Numbered from the stretch's first letter, positions 9,283 to 18,781 are shown. The stretch: 57,824 nucleotides of DNA from Halothiobacillus sp. (GCF_028710545.1 NZ_JAQTTX010000015.1:1-57824); one strand, 5' to 3'. Numbers and translations are program-made. Notes: a model not told the origin generated them from the sequence alone.

Positions 9283-9306
9283 GCCTGTCACCTGCAGGTG
9301 ACAGGC
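9283..9306. promoter_or_regulatory. Perfect 24-bp palindrome in the aceE leader
   Basis: The two 12-bp halves GCCTGTCACCTG and CAGGTGACAGGC meet with no spacer, ending 8 nt before the aceE Shine-Dalgarno (AAAGGAG, about 9314-9320). A spacer-free palindrome suits a dimeric repressor site; as RNA it could also fold next to the ribosome site. It does not match the PdhR consensus (ATTGGT and ACCAAT arms). The regulator is unknown. Confidence 0.55.
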
Positions 9307-9327
9307 CGATTCCAAAGGAGTATCCGA

Positions 9328-11997
9328 GTGACTGCATACCAAGATCAAGACCCGCAAGAAACCCGCGAATGGCTCGAAGCCTTAGAGGCGGTCGTGGCCG
9401 TCGAAGGCACAGACAAGGCGCGGCACCTGATCGGCAACCTGATCGAGGCGGCTCGCAAACACGGCATCGACACACCCTATTCGGCGACCACGCCGTACAT
9501 CAACACCATTCCCGCAGAAAAAGAGCCGACCTACCCCGGTGATCGCCAACTGGAACAGCGCCTGCGCGCGTTGATTCGTTGGAATGCCATGGCCATGGTC
9601 GCTCGGGCGAACAAACACACCTCCGTAGGTGGCCATATCGCCACCTTCCAGTCCAGCGCCACCATGTACGAAGTGGGTTTCAACCACTTCTTCAAGGGTC
9701 ACGATCACCCCGATGGGGCCGACATGGTGTTCTTCCAGGGTCACGCCTCGCCGGGCATGTACGCACGCGCCTTTCTCGAAGGCCGCATCAGCGAAGAACA
9801 ACTCGCCAATTTCCGTCAGGAAGCGCATCTCGATGGCGTTTCCTCCTATCCGCACCCCTGGCTGATGCCGACCTTCTGGCAGTTCCCGACCGTATCGATG
9901 GGTCTTGGCCCATTACAGGCCATCTATCAGGCGCGCTTCATGAAATACATGGACGCCCGCGGCATGGCGAAGATGAACACCCGCAAGGTCTGGGCATTCC
10001 TCGGTGACGGCGAGATGGACGAACCGGAATCCACCGGCGCCATCGGCTTGGCCGTGCGCGAAAAACTCGACAACCTGGTGTTCGTCATCAACGCCAACCT
10101 GCAACGCCTCGACGGCCCGGTGCGCGGGAACGGCAAAGTGGTTCAGGAACTGGAAGGCAGCTTCCGGGGTGCGGGCTGGAACGTCATCAAGGTACTTTGG
10201 GGGCCGGGCTGGGACGTCCTTCTGCAAAAAGACACCTCCGGCAAGCTCATGCAGTTGATGATGGAAACGGTCGACGGCGAATATCAGGCCTACAAGGCCA
10301 AGGATGGCGCTTTTGTCCGCAAGCATTTCTTCGGCAAGTACCCGGAAACCGCTGAACTCGTCAAGAACATGACCGACGAGGAAATATTCGGCCTGACCCG
10401 CGGCGGTCACAGCCCACGCAAGATGTATGCGGCCTACAAGGCGGCCACCGAACACAAAGGCCAGCCGACCGTCATCATCGCCAAAACCATCAAAGGTTAT
10501 GGCATGGGGCCATTCGGCGAAGGCGCGATGACGGCGCACAACCAGAAGAAGCTGGATGTCGACGGCCTCAAATACTTCCGCGACCGCTTCGGCCTGCCCA
10601 TTTCCGATGCGCAACTGGAAAACGACGTTCCCTTCTACAAACCGGAAGATAGCCACGAACTGATCAAATATCTGCACGAACGTCGCAGCGCGCTGGGCGG
10701 CTACCTGCCCAGCCGAGTGGATCGCGCAGCTGCCCTGCCGACACCGGAACTGTCTGCTTTCGACATGATTCTCAAAGGCACGGCCGATCGCGAAATGTCG
10801 AGCACCATGCTGTTCGGCCGGATTCTCGCCATCATCTTGCGTGATAAAGAACTCGGCAAACGCGTCGTCCCGATCATCCCCGATGAAGCCCGCACCTTCG
10901 GTCTGGAAGGCCTGTTCCGTCAGGTCGGCATTTACGATCCGGCGGGGCAACTGTACGAACCCGTCGACTCCGATCAGGTGTCCTGGTACAAGCAGGCCAC
11001 CAATGGTCAGGTATTGCAGGAAGGTATCAACGAAGCCGGCTCCATGTCCTCTTGGTTGGCCGCGGCGACCGCCTACGCCAACTACGGCGAGGCCATGATT
11101 CCGTTCTATATCTACTACTCGATGTTCGGCTATCAGCGCGTGGGTGATCTGGTCTGGCTGGGTGGCGACATGCGCGCGCGCGGCTTTATCGTTGGCGGTA
11201 CCGCTGGTCGCACCACGCTGGAAGGCGAAGGCCTCCAGCATCAGGACGGCCATAACCTCGTCTTCTTCAGCGCGGTGCCCAACTGTAAGGCCTATGACCC
11301 GACCTACGGCTATGAGATGGCCGTCATCATTCGCGCGGGCCTCAAGGAAATGTTCACCGACAAGAAGGACGTGTTCTATTACATCACCGCGATGAACGAA
11401 AACTACCCGCACCCGGCCATGCCGGAAGAGAACCGGGATCAAATCGAGCAAGGCATCCTGCGCGGCTTGTATCCATTCAGCAAATCCAAGGCGAAACACA
11501 AGGCGCGTGTTCAGTTGCTCGGCTCCGGCACCATTCTGCGTGAAGTGGAAAAAGCCGCTGCCATGCTGGAAGCGGACTGGAACGTGGCTGCCGATGTCTG
11601 GTCGGCCACGAGCTTCAGCGAGCTGGCACGGGATGGCCAAGCCTGCGTGCGTGAAAACCGCCTGAACCCGGAAGCACCGCAAAAAGTACCCTATGTGACG
11701 GCTGCACTGGAGCCGACCCAAGGCCCCATCATCGCGGCGACCGACTACATCCATCTGTATACCGAGCAAGTGCGCTCATTCATGCCGCGCCGTTACGTCA
11801 CGCTGGGCACGGACGGCTTCGGCCGTTCCGATACGCGTGAAGCATTGCGTAAATTTTTCGAAGTGGATGCAGCCAACATCGTGATCACGGCGCTCAAGGC
11901 ACTGGCGGACGAAGGCACCATCGCCGCGTCGGTTGTCACGCAAGCCATCAAGAAGTACGACATCAACCCGACCCTGGGCATGCCTTCTTCACGTTAA
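9328..11997 (+). CDS. aceE: Pyruvate dehydrogenase E1, homodimeric type
   Basis: 889 residues from GTG 9328, preceded by AAAGGAG 8 nt upstream; the N-terminus then matches AceE (QDPQETREWLEALEAV). Length equals that of E. coli AceE (887). The thiamine diphosphate site GDGEMDEPES through NLQRLDGPVRGN is intact, as are the SFQSSATMYEVGFNHFF and KTIKGYGMG segments. It decarboxylates pyruvate and passes the acetyl group to the lipoyl arm of AceF. It is first gene of aceE-aceF-lpdA, with a perfect palindrome in its leader. Confidence 0.98.
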   Translation: MTAYQDQDPQETREWLEALEAVVAVEGTDKARHLIGNLIEAARKHGIDTPYSATTPYINTIPAEKEPTYPGDRQLEQRLRALIRWNAMAMVARANKHTSVGGHIATFQSSATMYEVGFNHFFKGHDHPDGADMVFFQGHASPGMYARAFLEGRISEEQLANFRQEAHLDGVSSYPHPWLMPTFWQFPTVSMGLGPLQAIYQARFMKYMDARGMAKMNTRKVWAFLGDGEMDEPESTGAIGLAVREKLDNLVFVINANLQRLDGPVRGNGKVVQELEGSFRGAGWNVIKVLWGPGWDVLLQKDTSGKLMQLMMETVDGEYQAYKAKDGAFVRKHFFGKYPETAELVKNMTDEEIFGLTRGGHSPRKMYAAYKAATEHKGQPTVIIAKTIKGYGMGPFGEGAMTAHNQKKLDVDGLKYFRDRFGLPISDAQLENDVPFYKPEDSHELIKYLHERRSALGGYLPSRVDRAAALPTPELSAFDMILKGTADREMSSTMLFGRILAIILRDKELGKRVVPIIPDEARTFGLEGLFRQVGIYDPAGQLYEPVDSDQVSWYKQATNGQVLQEGINEAGSMSSWLAAATAYANYGEAMIPFYIYYSMFGYQRVGDLVWLGGDMRARGFIVGGTAGRTTLEGEGLQHQDGHNLVFFSAVPNCKAYDPTYGYEMAVIIRAGLKEMFTDKKDVFYYITAMNENYPHPAMPEENRDQIEQGILRGLYPFSKSKAKHKARVQLLGSGTILREVEKAAAMLEADWNVAADVWSATSFSELARDGQACVRENRLNPEAPQKVPYVTAALEPTQGPIIAATDYIHLYTEQVRSFMPRRYVTLGTDGFGRSDTREALRKFFEVDAANIVITALKALADEGTIAASVVTQAIKKYDINPTLGMPSSR

Positions 11998-12012
11998 AAC
12001 GGGATCGTCGAT

Positions 12013-12036
12013 CGCCCCGCTACATGCAACGGGGCG
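12013..12036 (+). other. Intercistronic hairpin between aceE and aceF
   Basis: CGCCCCG (12013-12019) and CGGGGCG (12030-12036) form a 7-bp GC stem with a 10-nt loop. No U-run follows, so it is more likely an mRNA stabiliser or partial attenuator within the operon than a terminator. Confidence 0.5.
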
Positions 12037-12081
12037 CATCACATGGAACAATTTTGGATTGAACATTTTTGGAGCACGCGT

Positions 12082-13404
12082 ATGACCGTGAAATCAGTCC
12101 CCTTGCCGGATATCGGCAACTTCAAAGACTTGCCTGTCATCGAAGTCCTGGTTGCCGTGGGTGACCGGGTTGAAGCCGAGCAATCACTGATTACCCTCGA
12201 ATCCGACAAGGCCACCATGGAAATCCCCGCGCCGTTCGCCGGCGTGGTGAAAAAGGTGCTGGTCAAAACGGACGACACCGTCAACGTGGGCGACATCATT
12301 GTCGAAATGGATGCGGAAGACGCTGCCAGCCCGGCACCGGAACCTGCCAAAGCTGAACCGGCCGCCTCAAGTGTTCCGGCGCCTGAACCAACCGCGCCTG
12401 CCCCCGTAGAAGCTGCGCCTGCGGCAGCTGTGGCACCAACACCCGCAGCGGCTCCGGCGAACGTTGAAAACACGCCCATCAACGCACCGACATTTGGCGC
12501 CGCGTTCCACGCCAGCCCTTCGGTACGCGCGTTTGCCCGCACGCTGGGCGTGGACCTCGCCAAAGTTACCGGCACCGGTGTGAAGGGACGCATCCAGAAA
12601 GACGACGTCACGGCCTTCGTCAAGAATGCACTGACTCAATCGGCAGGCCCTGTGGCAGCGGCTGGCGGCTCCATTCCGCCCCTACCCAGCATCGACTTCA
12701 GCCAGTTCGGCGAAATCGAGACCGTGCCGTTATCCCGGATTCAAAAGCGTTCGGGCAAGCATTTGTCTACCTGCTGGCTGAATATTCCGCATGTCACCCA
12801 GTTCGATGAAACCGACATCACCGATCTCGAAGCCTTCCGCCAATCGTTGAAAGCTCGGGCGGAAAAAGCCGGCGTCAAGCTCACCCCGCTGGTGTTCATT
12901 CTCAAAGCCGTGGCGCGCGCACTCGCCGACTTCCCCAAATTCAACGCCTCACTCGATGCCAGTGGCGAGAACCTGATTCTCAAGAAATACATCCACATCG
13001 GCGTGGCTGTCGACACACCCAATGGCTTGGTCGTCCCCGTGATCCGCAACGTCGATCAAAAAGGCCTGTTCGAACTCTCAGCCGAACTCGCCGAAGTCAG
13101 TGCCCGAGCACGGGACGGCAAACTCAGCCCGGAGGATATGTCCGGCGGCTGCTTCTCGATTTCCAGCCTCGGCGGCATCGGCGGCACCCAGTTCACTCCG
13201 ATTGTGAACGGGCCGGAAGTCGCGATTCTCGGCGTTTCGCGCTCGAAAATGAGCCCGGTCTGGAACGGCGAAACCTTCGAACCGCGCCTGATGCTGCCGC
13301 TCGCCCTGTCCTACGATCATCGCGTAATCGATGGCGCTCAGGGTGCCCGCTTCATCACGGCCCTCTCGGCTGTGCTGAGCGATTTGCGCGAACTCATTCT
13401 CTAA
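12082..13404 (+). CDS. aceF: Dihydrolipoamide acetyltransferase, pyruvate dehydrogenase E2
   Basis: 440 residues from ATG 12082 (GGAG upstream; the ATG at 12043 would add an atypical aromatic leader). There is one N-terminal lipoyl domain with the modified Lys in ESDKATME (about residue 46), then an Ala/Pro-rich linker (85-130). The E1/E3-binding domain follows ([18 protein letters not shown] to GRIQKDDV), then the catalytic core ending with the active-site motif DHRVIDG. One lipoyl domain is fewer than the three of E. coli. The TAA stop lies inside the target duplication of a MITE that begins at the next base; the insertion left the protein unchanged. Confidence 0.97.
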   Translation: MTVKSVPLPDIGNFKDLPVIEVLVAVGDRVEAEQSLITLESDKATMEIPAPFAGVVKKVLVKTDDTVNVGDIIVEMDAEDAASPAPEPAKAEPAASSVPAPEPTAPAPVEAAPAAAVAPTPAAAPANVENTPINAPTFGAAFHASPSVRAFARTLGVDLAKVTGTGVKGRIQKDDVTAFVKNALTQSAGPVAAAGGSIPPLPSIDFSQFGEIETVPLSRIQKRSGKHLSTCWLNIPHVTQFDETDITDLEAFRQSLKARAEKAGVKLTPLVFILKAVARALADFPKFNASLDASGENLILKKYIHIGVAVDTPNGLVVPVIRNVDQKGLFELSAELAEVSARARDGKLSPEDMSGGCFSISSLGGIGGTQFTPIVNGPEVAILGVSRSKMSPVWNGETFEPRLMLPLALSYDHRVIDGAQGARFITALSAVLSDLRELIL

Positions 13405-13555
13405 GGAGCCTCTGATGAAATCAGAGGTTCCGTGCGGCACAAGGACGTGCCGCCATTTTCAATCACGTAGGTGGTTGAAAATGAAGCAAGGCAAAAGTCA
13501 CACCTTTTGCTTTGCGTTCTCTGAGAATTCCAGGATGGAATTATTCAGAGCTTCT
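13405..13555 (+). repeat. 151-bp five-hairpin MITE, type A, between aceF and lpdA
   Basis: It is bounded by CTAA on both sides (13401-13404 and 13556-13559), a clean 4-bp target duplication. The ends are GGAGCCTCTGATGAAATC and, inverted, AGAAGCTCTGAATAATTC, like IS5-family termini. It folds as five successive hairpins in blocks of 27, 22, 30, 35 and 37 nt; for example GCGGCAC pairs with GTGCCGC, and CATTTTCAA pairs with TTGAAAATG (the last shifted by one base). It has no coding capacity and lies within the pdh operon transcript. The arm sequences differ from those of the type B copies. Confidence 0.85.
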
Positions 13556-13584
13556 CTAAACAGATTCTCACAAGGGACACCGAC

Positions 13585-15357
13585 ATGGCATCACTTGAAA
13601 CCATCAAACTGCCCGACATCGGCGTGTCCGGCAAAGTCGAAATCATCGAAGTGCTGGTTGAAGCCGGGCAAACCGTCGAGGCCGAAACCTCGATGCTCAC
13701 GCTGGAATCCGACAAGGCCACCATGGAGATCCCGGCGCCAAAATCCGGCAAGATTGTCGAACTGCTGGTCAAGGTCGGCGATCAAGTCGGCACGGGCGAC
13801 CCCATCGCCACCATGGAATCCGCCACTGAATCCCCGGGCGAATCAGCCCACGCAGCCGCAGAACCGGCACCCAGCGCACCCAAGGCCGAGGCGACTGCTG
13901 TCGCAACGGCAGCACCCGTCGCAGCGCCGTCTGATATAAATGCAGATCATCAATGTGAAGTGATCGTTCTGGGCGCAGGCCCCGGCGGCTACACCGCCGC
14001 CTTCCGCGCCGCAGATCTGGGCAAGAAGGTCATCCTGATCGAGCGCTATGAAAAAATCGGTGGCGTGTGCCTGAACGTGGGCTGCATCCCGTCCAAGGCC
14101 CTGCTGCACGTATCCGGCATTCTCAACGAAACCCGCGAAATGGGCAGTCACGGCATTACCTTTGCCGAGCCGAAAATCGATCTCGATGGCCTTCGCGGCT
14201 TCAAGAACGGCGTGATTGACAAGCTCACCGGCGGCCTCAAGCAATTAGCCAAACAGCGCAAGGTCAGGATCCTGCAAGGCGTCGGCCAATTTGCCAGCGC
14301 CAACCATATCCGCATTACCGCCGCCGATGGCAGCCAGACGACCGTTCAATTCGAACACGCCATCATCGCCGCCGGTTCACAACCGGTGAAACTGCCCTTC
14401 ATTCCCCACGACGATCCCCGCGTCATCGATTCGACCGGCGCGCTCGAACTGGCGGATATCCCCAAGCGGATGCTGATCATCGGTGGCGGCATCATCGGGC
14501 TGGAAATGGCACAGGTGTATGCGTCGCTCGGCAGCAAGATCACCATCGTCGAACTGGCGGACAACATCATCCCCGGCGCGGACAAGGACCTGGTTCGCCC
14601 GCTGCTCAAAGACATCAAGAAACGCTACGAGAACATTTATCTCGGCAGTAAGGTCACCGGCGTCACCGCGACCACCGAAGGCTTGGATGTGACCTTCGAA
14701 GGCAAATCCGCCCCGGCAACCGATCGCTTCGACAAGATTCTGGTCGCTGTCGGCCGCTCGCCGAACGGCCGCAAGCTCAACCTGGAAGCGGCCGGTGTCA
14801 CCGTCGATCAGCGCGGCTTCATACCCGTTGACGCGCGGATGCAAACCAATGTGTCGCACATCTTCGCCATCGGTGACATCGTCGGCCAACCCATGCTGGC
14901 CCACAAGGCCGTGCATGAAGGCAAGGTTGCAGCAGAAGTCATCTGCGGCATGAAATCCGCCTTCACGCCCATCACCATCCCGAGCGTGGCCTACACCGAC
15001 CCGGAAATTGCGTGGGCGGGCAAAACCGAAGATCAACTCAAGGAAGAAGGCATTGCCTATGAAAAAGGCGCCTTCCCCTGGGCCGCATCAGGCCGCTCGC
15101 TCAGTATCGGTCGAGATGAAGGCCTGACCAAGGCCCTCTTCTGCGCAGAAACCCACCGCCTGCTCGGCGTCGGCATCGTCGGCCCCAACGCGGGCGAACT
15201 GATAGCCGAAGCCGTGCTCGCCATGGAAATGGGCGCAGACATGAGTGATATCGCCCTGACCATCCACCCGCACCCCACCCTTTCTGAAACATTGGGTTTC
15301 GCAGCGGAAATGGCCGAAGGAACGATCACGGATTTACTGCCCCCCAAGAAGCGATAA
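13585..15357 (+). CDS. lpdA: Dihydrolipoamide dehydrogenase (E3) with N-terminal lipoyl domain
   Basis: 590 residues. Residues 1-80 form a lipoyl domain (ESDKATME again, closely matching AceF) followed by an Ala/Pro linker. From about 125 comes a full FAD/NAD disulfide reductase: VIVLGAGPGGYTAAF, redox pair GGVCLNVGCIPSKALL, NAD site LIIGGGIIGLEMAQ, FAD site AIGDIVGQPMLAHKA, and catalytic HPHPTLSE. It reoxidises the AceF lipoyl arm with NAD. The lipoyl-E3 fusion is known from Neisseria and several beta/gammaproteobacteria. AAGGGA lies upstream of the ATG. The MITE separates it from aceF but not from the operon. Confidence 0.97.
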   Translation: MASLETIKLPDIGVSGKVEIIEVLVEAGQTVEAETSMLTLESDKATMEIPAPKSGKIVELLVKVGDQVGTGDPIATMESATESPGESAHAAAEPAPSAPKAEATAVATAAPVAAPSDINADHQCEVIVLGAGPGGYTAAFRAADLGKKVILIERYEKIGGVCLNVGCIPSKALLHVSGILNETREMGSHGITFAEPKIDLDGLRGFKNGVIDKLTGGLKQLAKQRKVRILQGVGQFASANHIRITAADGSQTTVQFEHAIIAAGSQPVKLPFIPHDDPRVIDSTGALELADIPKRMLIIGGGIIGLEMAQVYASLGSKITIVELADNIIPGADKDLVRPLLKDIKKRYENIYLGSKVTGVTATTEGLDVTFEGKSAPATDRFDKILVAVGRSPNGRKLNLEAAGVTVDQRGFIPVDARMQTNVSHIFAIGDIVGQPMLAHKAVHEGKVAAEVICGMKSAFTPITIPSVAYTDPEIAWAGKTEDQLKEEGIAYEKGAFPWAASGRSLSIGRDEGLTKALFCAETHRLLGVGIVGPNAGELIAEAVLAMEMGADMSDIALTIHPHPTLSETLGFAAEMAEGTITDLLPPKKR

Positions 15358-15785
15358 GCCCTCAGTACGCGAATGCCGATGAGGACTAGCTTTTCCCGGC
15401 TCAGTTACGATCCAGCCATTCCGGTGACTATCACGGAAAACATTGGCTGATCATCCGCGAAATTTTAGGTTTCCCTAAAAGGTAATAAAAGAGAGGAACA
15501 TCATGAAAACAAATAGTCGTGCAAAACAACTTCGTTTTGGTTAGCACAGCCAGCCAATTTTCATGCTGCTTAAATTACGTTTAGACCACCAATAGATCTC
15601 TCAAATGAAAGTCCGAATTTCACTTTAGAGTAATACTTGTGGCCGAATCCGGCTCAAATTCCACAACAAACGGCCATCTTTCCAAGCAGCATTGCCAGAT
15701 TTTTGTAAGCTTCCGGCCGCCCCACCTGTTCTGACAGGTAAAGAGTAGGGCACAAAGTTTCCACCTATTTTTAGTGGACACTTTT
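15358..15785. other. Intergenic scar downstream of the pdh operon
   Basis: No substantial gene. At 15463-15480 there is a short perfect hairpin (TTTTAGG, 4-nt loop, CCTAAAA) without a U-run. A strong Shine-Dalgarno (GAGAGGA) precedes a 13-codon frame at 15503-15544 (MKTNSRAKQLRFG), possibly the stump of a lost gene. The last 40 nt resemble an insertion-sequence leader feeding the IS66 fragment. Confidence 0.5.
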
Positions 15786-15983
15786 ATGAACCCGACACCA
15801 TCTGCCCGCCAACGGCGCTACCATCCCGCTGAAATCAAGGCGCAACTGATTACCCTATGTCAGCAACCCGGTGCATCGGTTGCCGGAGTGGCACTGGCGC
15901 ACGGGGTGAATGCCAACCTATTGCGTCGCTGGATTCCCAGTCTGTCTACACTGTTGTCCTGCAATGTCACCGATGACCGGTAG
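15786..15983 (+). pseudogene. IS66-type OrfA (TnpA) fragment
   Basis: 65 residues; the first 50 (RRYHPAEIKAQLITLC through HGVNANLLRRWI) match the helix-turn-helix protein encoded by the first small ORF of IS66 elements. After RRWI the frame runs into unrelated sequence and stops, and no orfB or transposase follows, so this is a truncated remnant. It marks a past insertion between lpdA and the phosphatase gene. Confidence 0.7.
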
Positions 15984-16137
15984 CCAGACCGGTGAGGTGT
16001 AGGTGGTTGATGTGGTGTTCGATGGTGACGTGGTTGGTACTGATGTGGTCGAGGACGAACCCCCCATTGCACGCAGCCAAGCCTAATGACAGTGCCACCA
16101 GTGCGCTGGTAGCACAGACTCGAAAATCTTGGGTCAT
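15967..16137 (-). CDS. Possible small His-rich lipoprotein
   Basis: 56 codons on the complement from ATG 16137. The N-terminus looks like a lipoprotein signal (ATSALVALSLGLAAC, lipobox LAAC with Cys 23). The mature 34 residues contain seven His in the segment DHISTNHVTIEHHINHLHLT plus a terminal GHR, which would suit metal binding. The ribosome site is weak (GGATGA) and the gene overlaps the 3' end of the IS66 fragment. No homologue is recognised, so this could be a chance frame; the lipobox plus His pattern is the only support. Confidence 0.4.
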   Translation of the reverse strand: MTQDFRVCATSALVALSLGLAACNGGFVLDHISTNHVTIEHHINHLHLTGLATGHR

Positions 16138-16625
16138 GGTTCATCCACGCGTTATTAATAAGATGAGCGCGTTATGACCGTGCTCCATTGAATTTTGCAA
16201 TCAATATGTAAAACAGCGTGCAAACTGAGCAGGAAGCCGAGGGAAACAACGTCCAAATTTGACCACCGCCGTTTTGGCGGAAGTCATCCTGGAGTGCTTT
16301 GCACGGAAACCATCGGCAAGATTCGCCGTCGAAATCATGTGGGTGGGGAGCCCTTTCTATTTGCTATGTCTCGGTCACTGCGCTCAGGCCGCCTTGCACT
16401 CAAGCCGCTAGCGCGGGCTCACGCCTGCTTCGCATTGAGCTGGCGTCAGCCCGTGACGGTTTTTCGAGATACCCACTTATCGGGACATTTGTGGTTCGGA
16501 ATGGGGGAAACTTTCGACAGATGTGTTCAAAACACCATGATAAGCTACTGATTCAAATAGAGTGAAAACGCATGTTTTTGTGCGTTTTCACGAGGCGAAA
16601 AATATACAACAAGATATTGACTTAT
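16138..16625. other. Non-coding scar upstream of the phosphatase gene
   Basis: No convincing gene. The frames that span 16.2-16.55 kb have no family features. At 16562-16591 an 11-bp perfect stem (GTGAAAACGCA and TGCGTTTTCAC, 8-nt loop) sits 34 nt before the phosphatase start. It could attenuate or protect its mRNA, or be the end of a degraded mobile element. Confidence 0.5.
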
Positions 16626-17111
16626 ATGAAAAAAACATCAGTTTTATTCGTCTGCATGGGCAATATTTGCCGCTCACCGACTGCCGAAGCCGTTTTTCGA
16701 AAATACGTGGAAGACGCCGATTTAGCAGATGCGGTCGTGATCGACTCGGCGGGCACGCACGCCTATCACATTGGTAATCCACCCGATCAACGCTCGACTA
16801 CGGTGGCGGCCCAGCGCGGTTATCGAATGGATGTGCTGCGCGCGCGCCAGGTCAGCGCGGGCGATATCGAACAGTTCGATTATGTTCTGGCGATGGATCA
16901 CGAAAATCTTTCGATTCTCAGGCAATTGGCCCCAAGCCATTTGCGGGACAAGCCCCAGTTGTTCATGTCGTTTGCGCCCGATTACGGGCTGAGCGAAGTA
17001 CCCGACCCGTACTATGGTGGCCCAAGAGGATTTGATCAGGTACTCGATATGGTCGAGGCGGCCTGCGATGGTTTGGTTCAAGCCATCCGCCAGCACTCGG
17101 GCGGACGCTGA
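16626..17111 (+). CDS. Low-molecular-weight protein tyrosine phosphatase
   Basis: 161 residues from ATG 16626; an earlier in-frame ATG at 16572 lies inside a hairpin and would add 18 atypical residues. The P-loop VCMGNICRSPTAEAVF carries the CX5R nucleophile and Arg, and the general-acid loop VPDPYYGG is intact. These enzymes dephosphorylate tyrosine kinases of exopolysaccharide systems or arginine phosphates, but no polysaccharide genes are nearby. It converges with the permease gene, with 22 bp between the stops. Confidence 0.93.
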   Translation: MKKTSVLFVCMGNICRSPTAEAVFRKYVEDADLADAVVIDSAGTHAYHIGNPPDQRSTTVAAQRGYRMDVLRARQVSAGDIEQFDYVLAMDHENLSILRQLAPSHLRDKPQLFMSFAPDYGLSEVPDPYYGGPRGFDQVLDMVEAACDGLVQAIRQHSGGR

Positions 17112-17133
17112 GCCAACCGAAGATAAGCCGGAA

Positions 17134-18543
17134 TCAGGCCTTGGGCTCTGCCCCAAGGTGTGAGTGGCGATAGGAATAGGCGAAATAAATCACCATGCCG
17201 ATGGCCAGCCAGCCGAGGAAACGGATCCAGGTCACAACGGGCAGGAACATCATCAAGGCCCCGCAGGACAGGATGCCCAGAATGGGCAGGGTGTAACCGA
17301 AGGGGTTCTTGAACGGGCGCGGCAGCTCGGGCTGACGCATCCGCAAAACAATCACACCGAGGCTGACGAGCACAAACGCGGCCAGCGTGCCGATATTTAC
17401 CAATTCGGCCAATTCGCCTAACGGCACCAGACCGGCAACGAGTGAAATCACCACGCCACAAATCACGATGATGCGCACCGGAGTCTTTGTATTGGGATGG
17501 ACGCGCGCCAACTTGGCGGTGAGCAGGCCATCGCGGGACATGGCAAAGATGATCCGCGTCAGTGCGTAATACAGCACGAGCATCACCGTGGTCAGACCGG
17601 TAATCACACCCGTCGCGACCAGAGCAGAGGCCCAGTTGTACCCAAGCAATTGCAACGAGTAGGCCACAGGCGAAGAAACATTAAGCTTAGTGTATGACAC
17701 AACACCCGTGAGCAACCCCGAAACCACAATATAAATGAGCGTACAAATAATCAGTGAAGCGATAATGCCGATGGGCACATCACGCTGGGGGTTGCGCGCC
17801 TCCTCCACCGCCGTCGAAACGGCATCGAAGCCCACATAGGCAAAAAACACGATCGACGCCCCGGCCAGAATACCGATCGGTCGGCCATCGTCCGCGTGCT
17901 CGAACCAGCCAAACGGGATGAAGGGCGTCCAGTTCTCCGGATGCACATTGAACCCCGCTACTGCGATGAATACGGTGATGGTCAAAAGCTTCACGAATAC
18001 CATGGCCACATTGACGCGCGCCGATTCCCGCACGCCGATAATGAGCAGAACCATCAGCATGAGGATAATCAGCGACGCGGGCAAGTTGATGATGCCGCCC
18101 ATCGATGGCGCCTTGGTGAGCGCGGCGGGCAACCCCAATCCGATCGCCGTCAGCGCATTTTCGAAATACCCCGACCAACCGTTGGCCACTGCCGCGACCG
18201 AAACGGCATATTCGAGAATCAGATCCCAACCGACCATCCAGGCGATGATCTCGCCGAAAGCGGCATAACTGTAGCCGTAGGCACTGCCGGAACCACCCAC
18301 TGAGGCGGCCAGTTCGGCATAGGCCAAGGCTGCGAAACCGCTGGCCAGACCCGCCAGAATGAAGGAGATAATGACGGCCGGGCCGGAATAAACGGCGGCC
18401 GCAATGCCGGTCAGCACGAAAATACCAGTACCGATAATCGCGCCGATACCCATGAATGTCAGGTCGAAGGCGCCCAGACAACGTTTCAGACCCGAATCAC
18501 AAAAGGCGGCAGGGCTGGCAGGTTTGGTTCGGAATAAATTCAT
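17134..18543 (-). CDS. APC-superfamily amino acid permease (cationic amino acid transporter type)
   Basis: 469 residues with about 12 membrane helices. The first, GIGAIIGTGIFVLTGIAA, carries the GxGxxxGTGIF signature of the APC superfamily. FAYVGFDAVSTAVEEARNPQRDVP is the conserved helix 6-7 loop typical of CAT/YfnA-like members. It is an inner-membrane amino acid:H+ symporter or exchanger; substrate not determinable. It is monocistronic, convergent with the phosphatase gene, with CCTTGGG/CCCAAGG arms at its 3' end. Confidence 0.9.
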   Translation of the reverse strand: MNLFRTKPASPAAFCDSGLKRCLGAFDLTFMGIGAIIGTGIFVLTGIAAAVYSGPAVIISFILAGLASGFAALAYAELAASVGGSGSAYGYSYAAFGEIIAWMVGWDLILEYAVSVAAVANGWSGYFENALTAIGLGLPAALTKAPSMGGIINLPASLIILMLMVLLIIGVRESARVNVAMVFVKLLTITVFIAVAGFNVHPENWTPFIPFGWFEHADDGRPIGILAGASIVFFAYVGFDAVSTAVEEARNPQRDVPIGIIASLIICTLIYIVVSGLLTGVVSYTKLNVSSPVAYSLQLLGYNWASALVATGVITGLTTVMLVLYYALTRIIFAMSRDGLLTAKLARVHPNTKTPVRIIVICGVVISLVAGLVPLGELAELVNIGTLAAFVLVSLGVIVLRMRQPELPRPFKNPFGYTLPILGILSCGALMMFLPVVTWIRFLGWLAIGMVIYFAYSYRHSHLGAEPKA

Positions 18544-18696
18544 AAGGCGGCGGGTTCCTTAAATCAAAAATGACCATTGAATTAAAAGATGACCATCTGA
18601 CGACAATCCCTGTTCCGTCCGATTCTAGCCCGAAAAATGGTGAATTGGTTCAATTTTGTCCCGCACACCACTCGATATCTGCCTTATAACAATCAA

Positions 18697-18719
18697 GGAA
18701 TTAATCAGAGGTTCCTTAA
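18697..18719 (-). repeat. Solo MITE end upstream of xseB
   Basis: GGAATTAATCAGAGGTTCC followed by TTAA matches the inverted right end and target site of the IS5-type MITEs (compare the CTCTGAT ends at 13405). No partner end is recognisable to the left, so this is a truncated copy. Confidence 0.5.
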
Positions 18720-18744
18720 CGTCCACCCGGTTGACAGCTATAAT
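18716..18744 (+). promoter_or_regulatory. Candidate sigma-70 promoter of xseB-ispA-dxs
   Basis: TATAAT at 18739-18744 lies 38 nt before the xseB ATG. With a 17-nt spacer the -35 hexamer is TTAACG, overlapping the target site of the MITE remnant. A TTGACA at 18731-18736 is too close to serve this -10. Prediction from sequence only. Confidence 0.4.
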
Positions 18745-18781
18745 TGTCGATCCTCTATCATCGACCAGCAGCGAGATTCTC

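Noticed and set aside
9283..9306. PdhR operator at aceE
   Set aside because: The palindrome does not contain ATTGGT/ACCAAT arms; kept only as an operator of unknown regulator.
9913..11769. 618-codon open frame antisense to aceE
   Set aside because: It mirrors aceE codon structure in GC-rich DNA, has no domain features and no ribosome site; aceE is certain.
16195..16551. 118-codon frame in the scar before the phosphatase gene
   Set aside because: No recognisable domain, and it overlaps other equally open frames; probably chance or IS debris.
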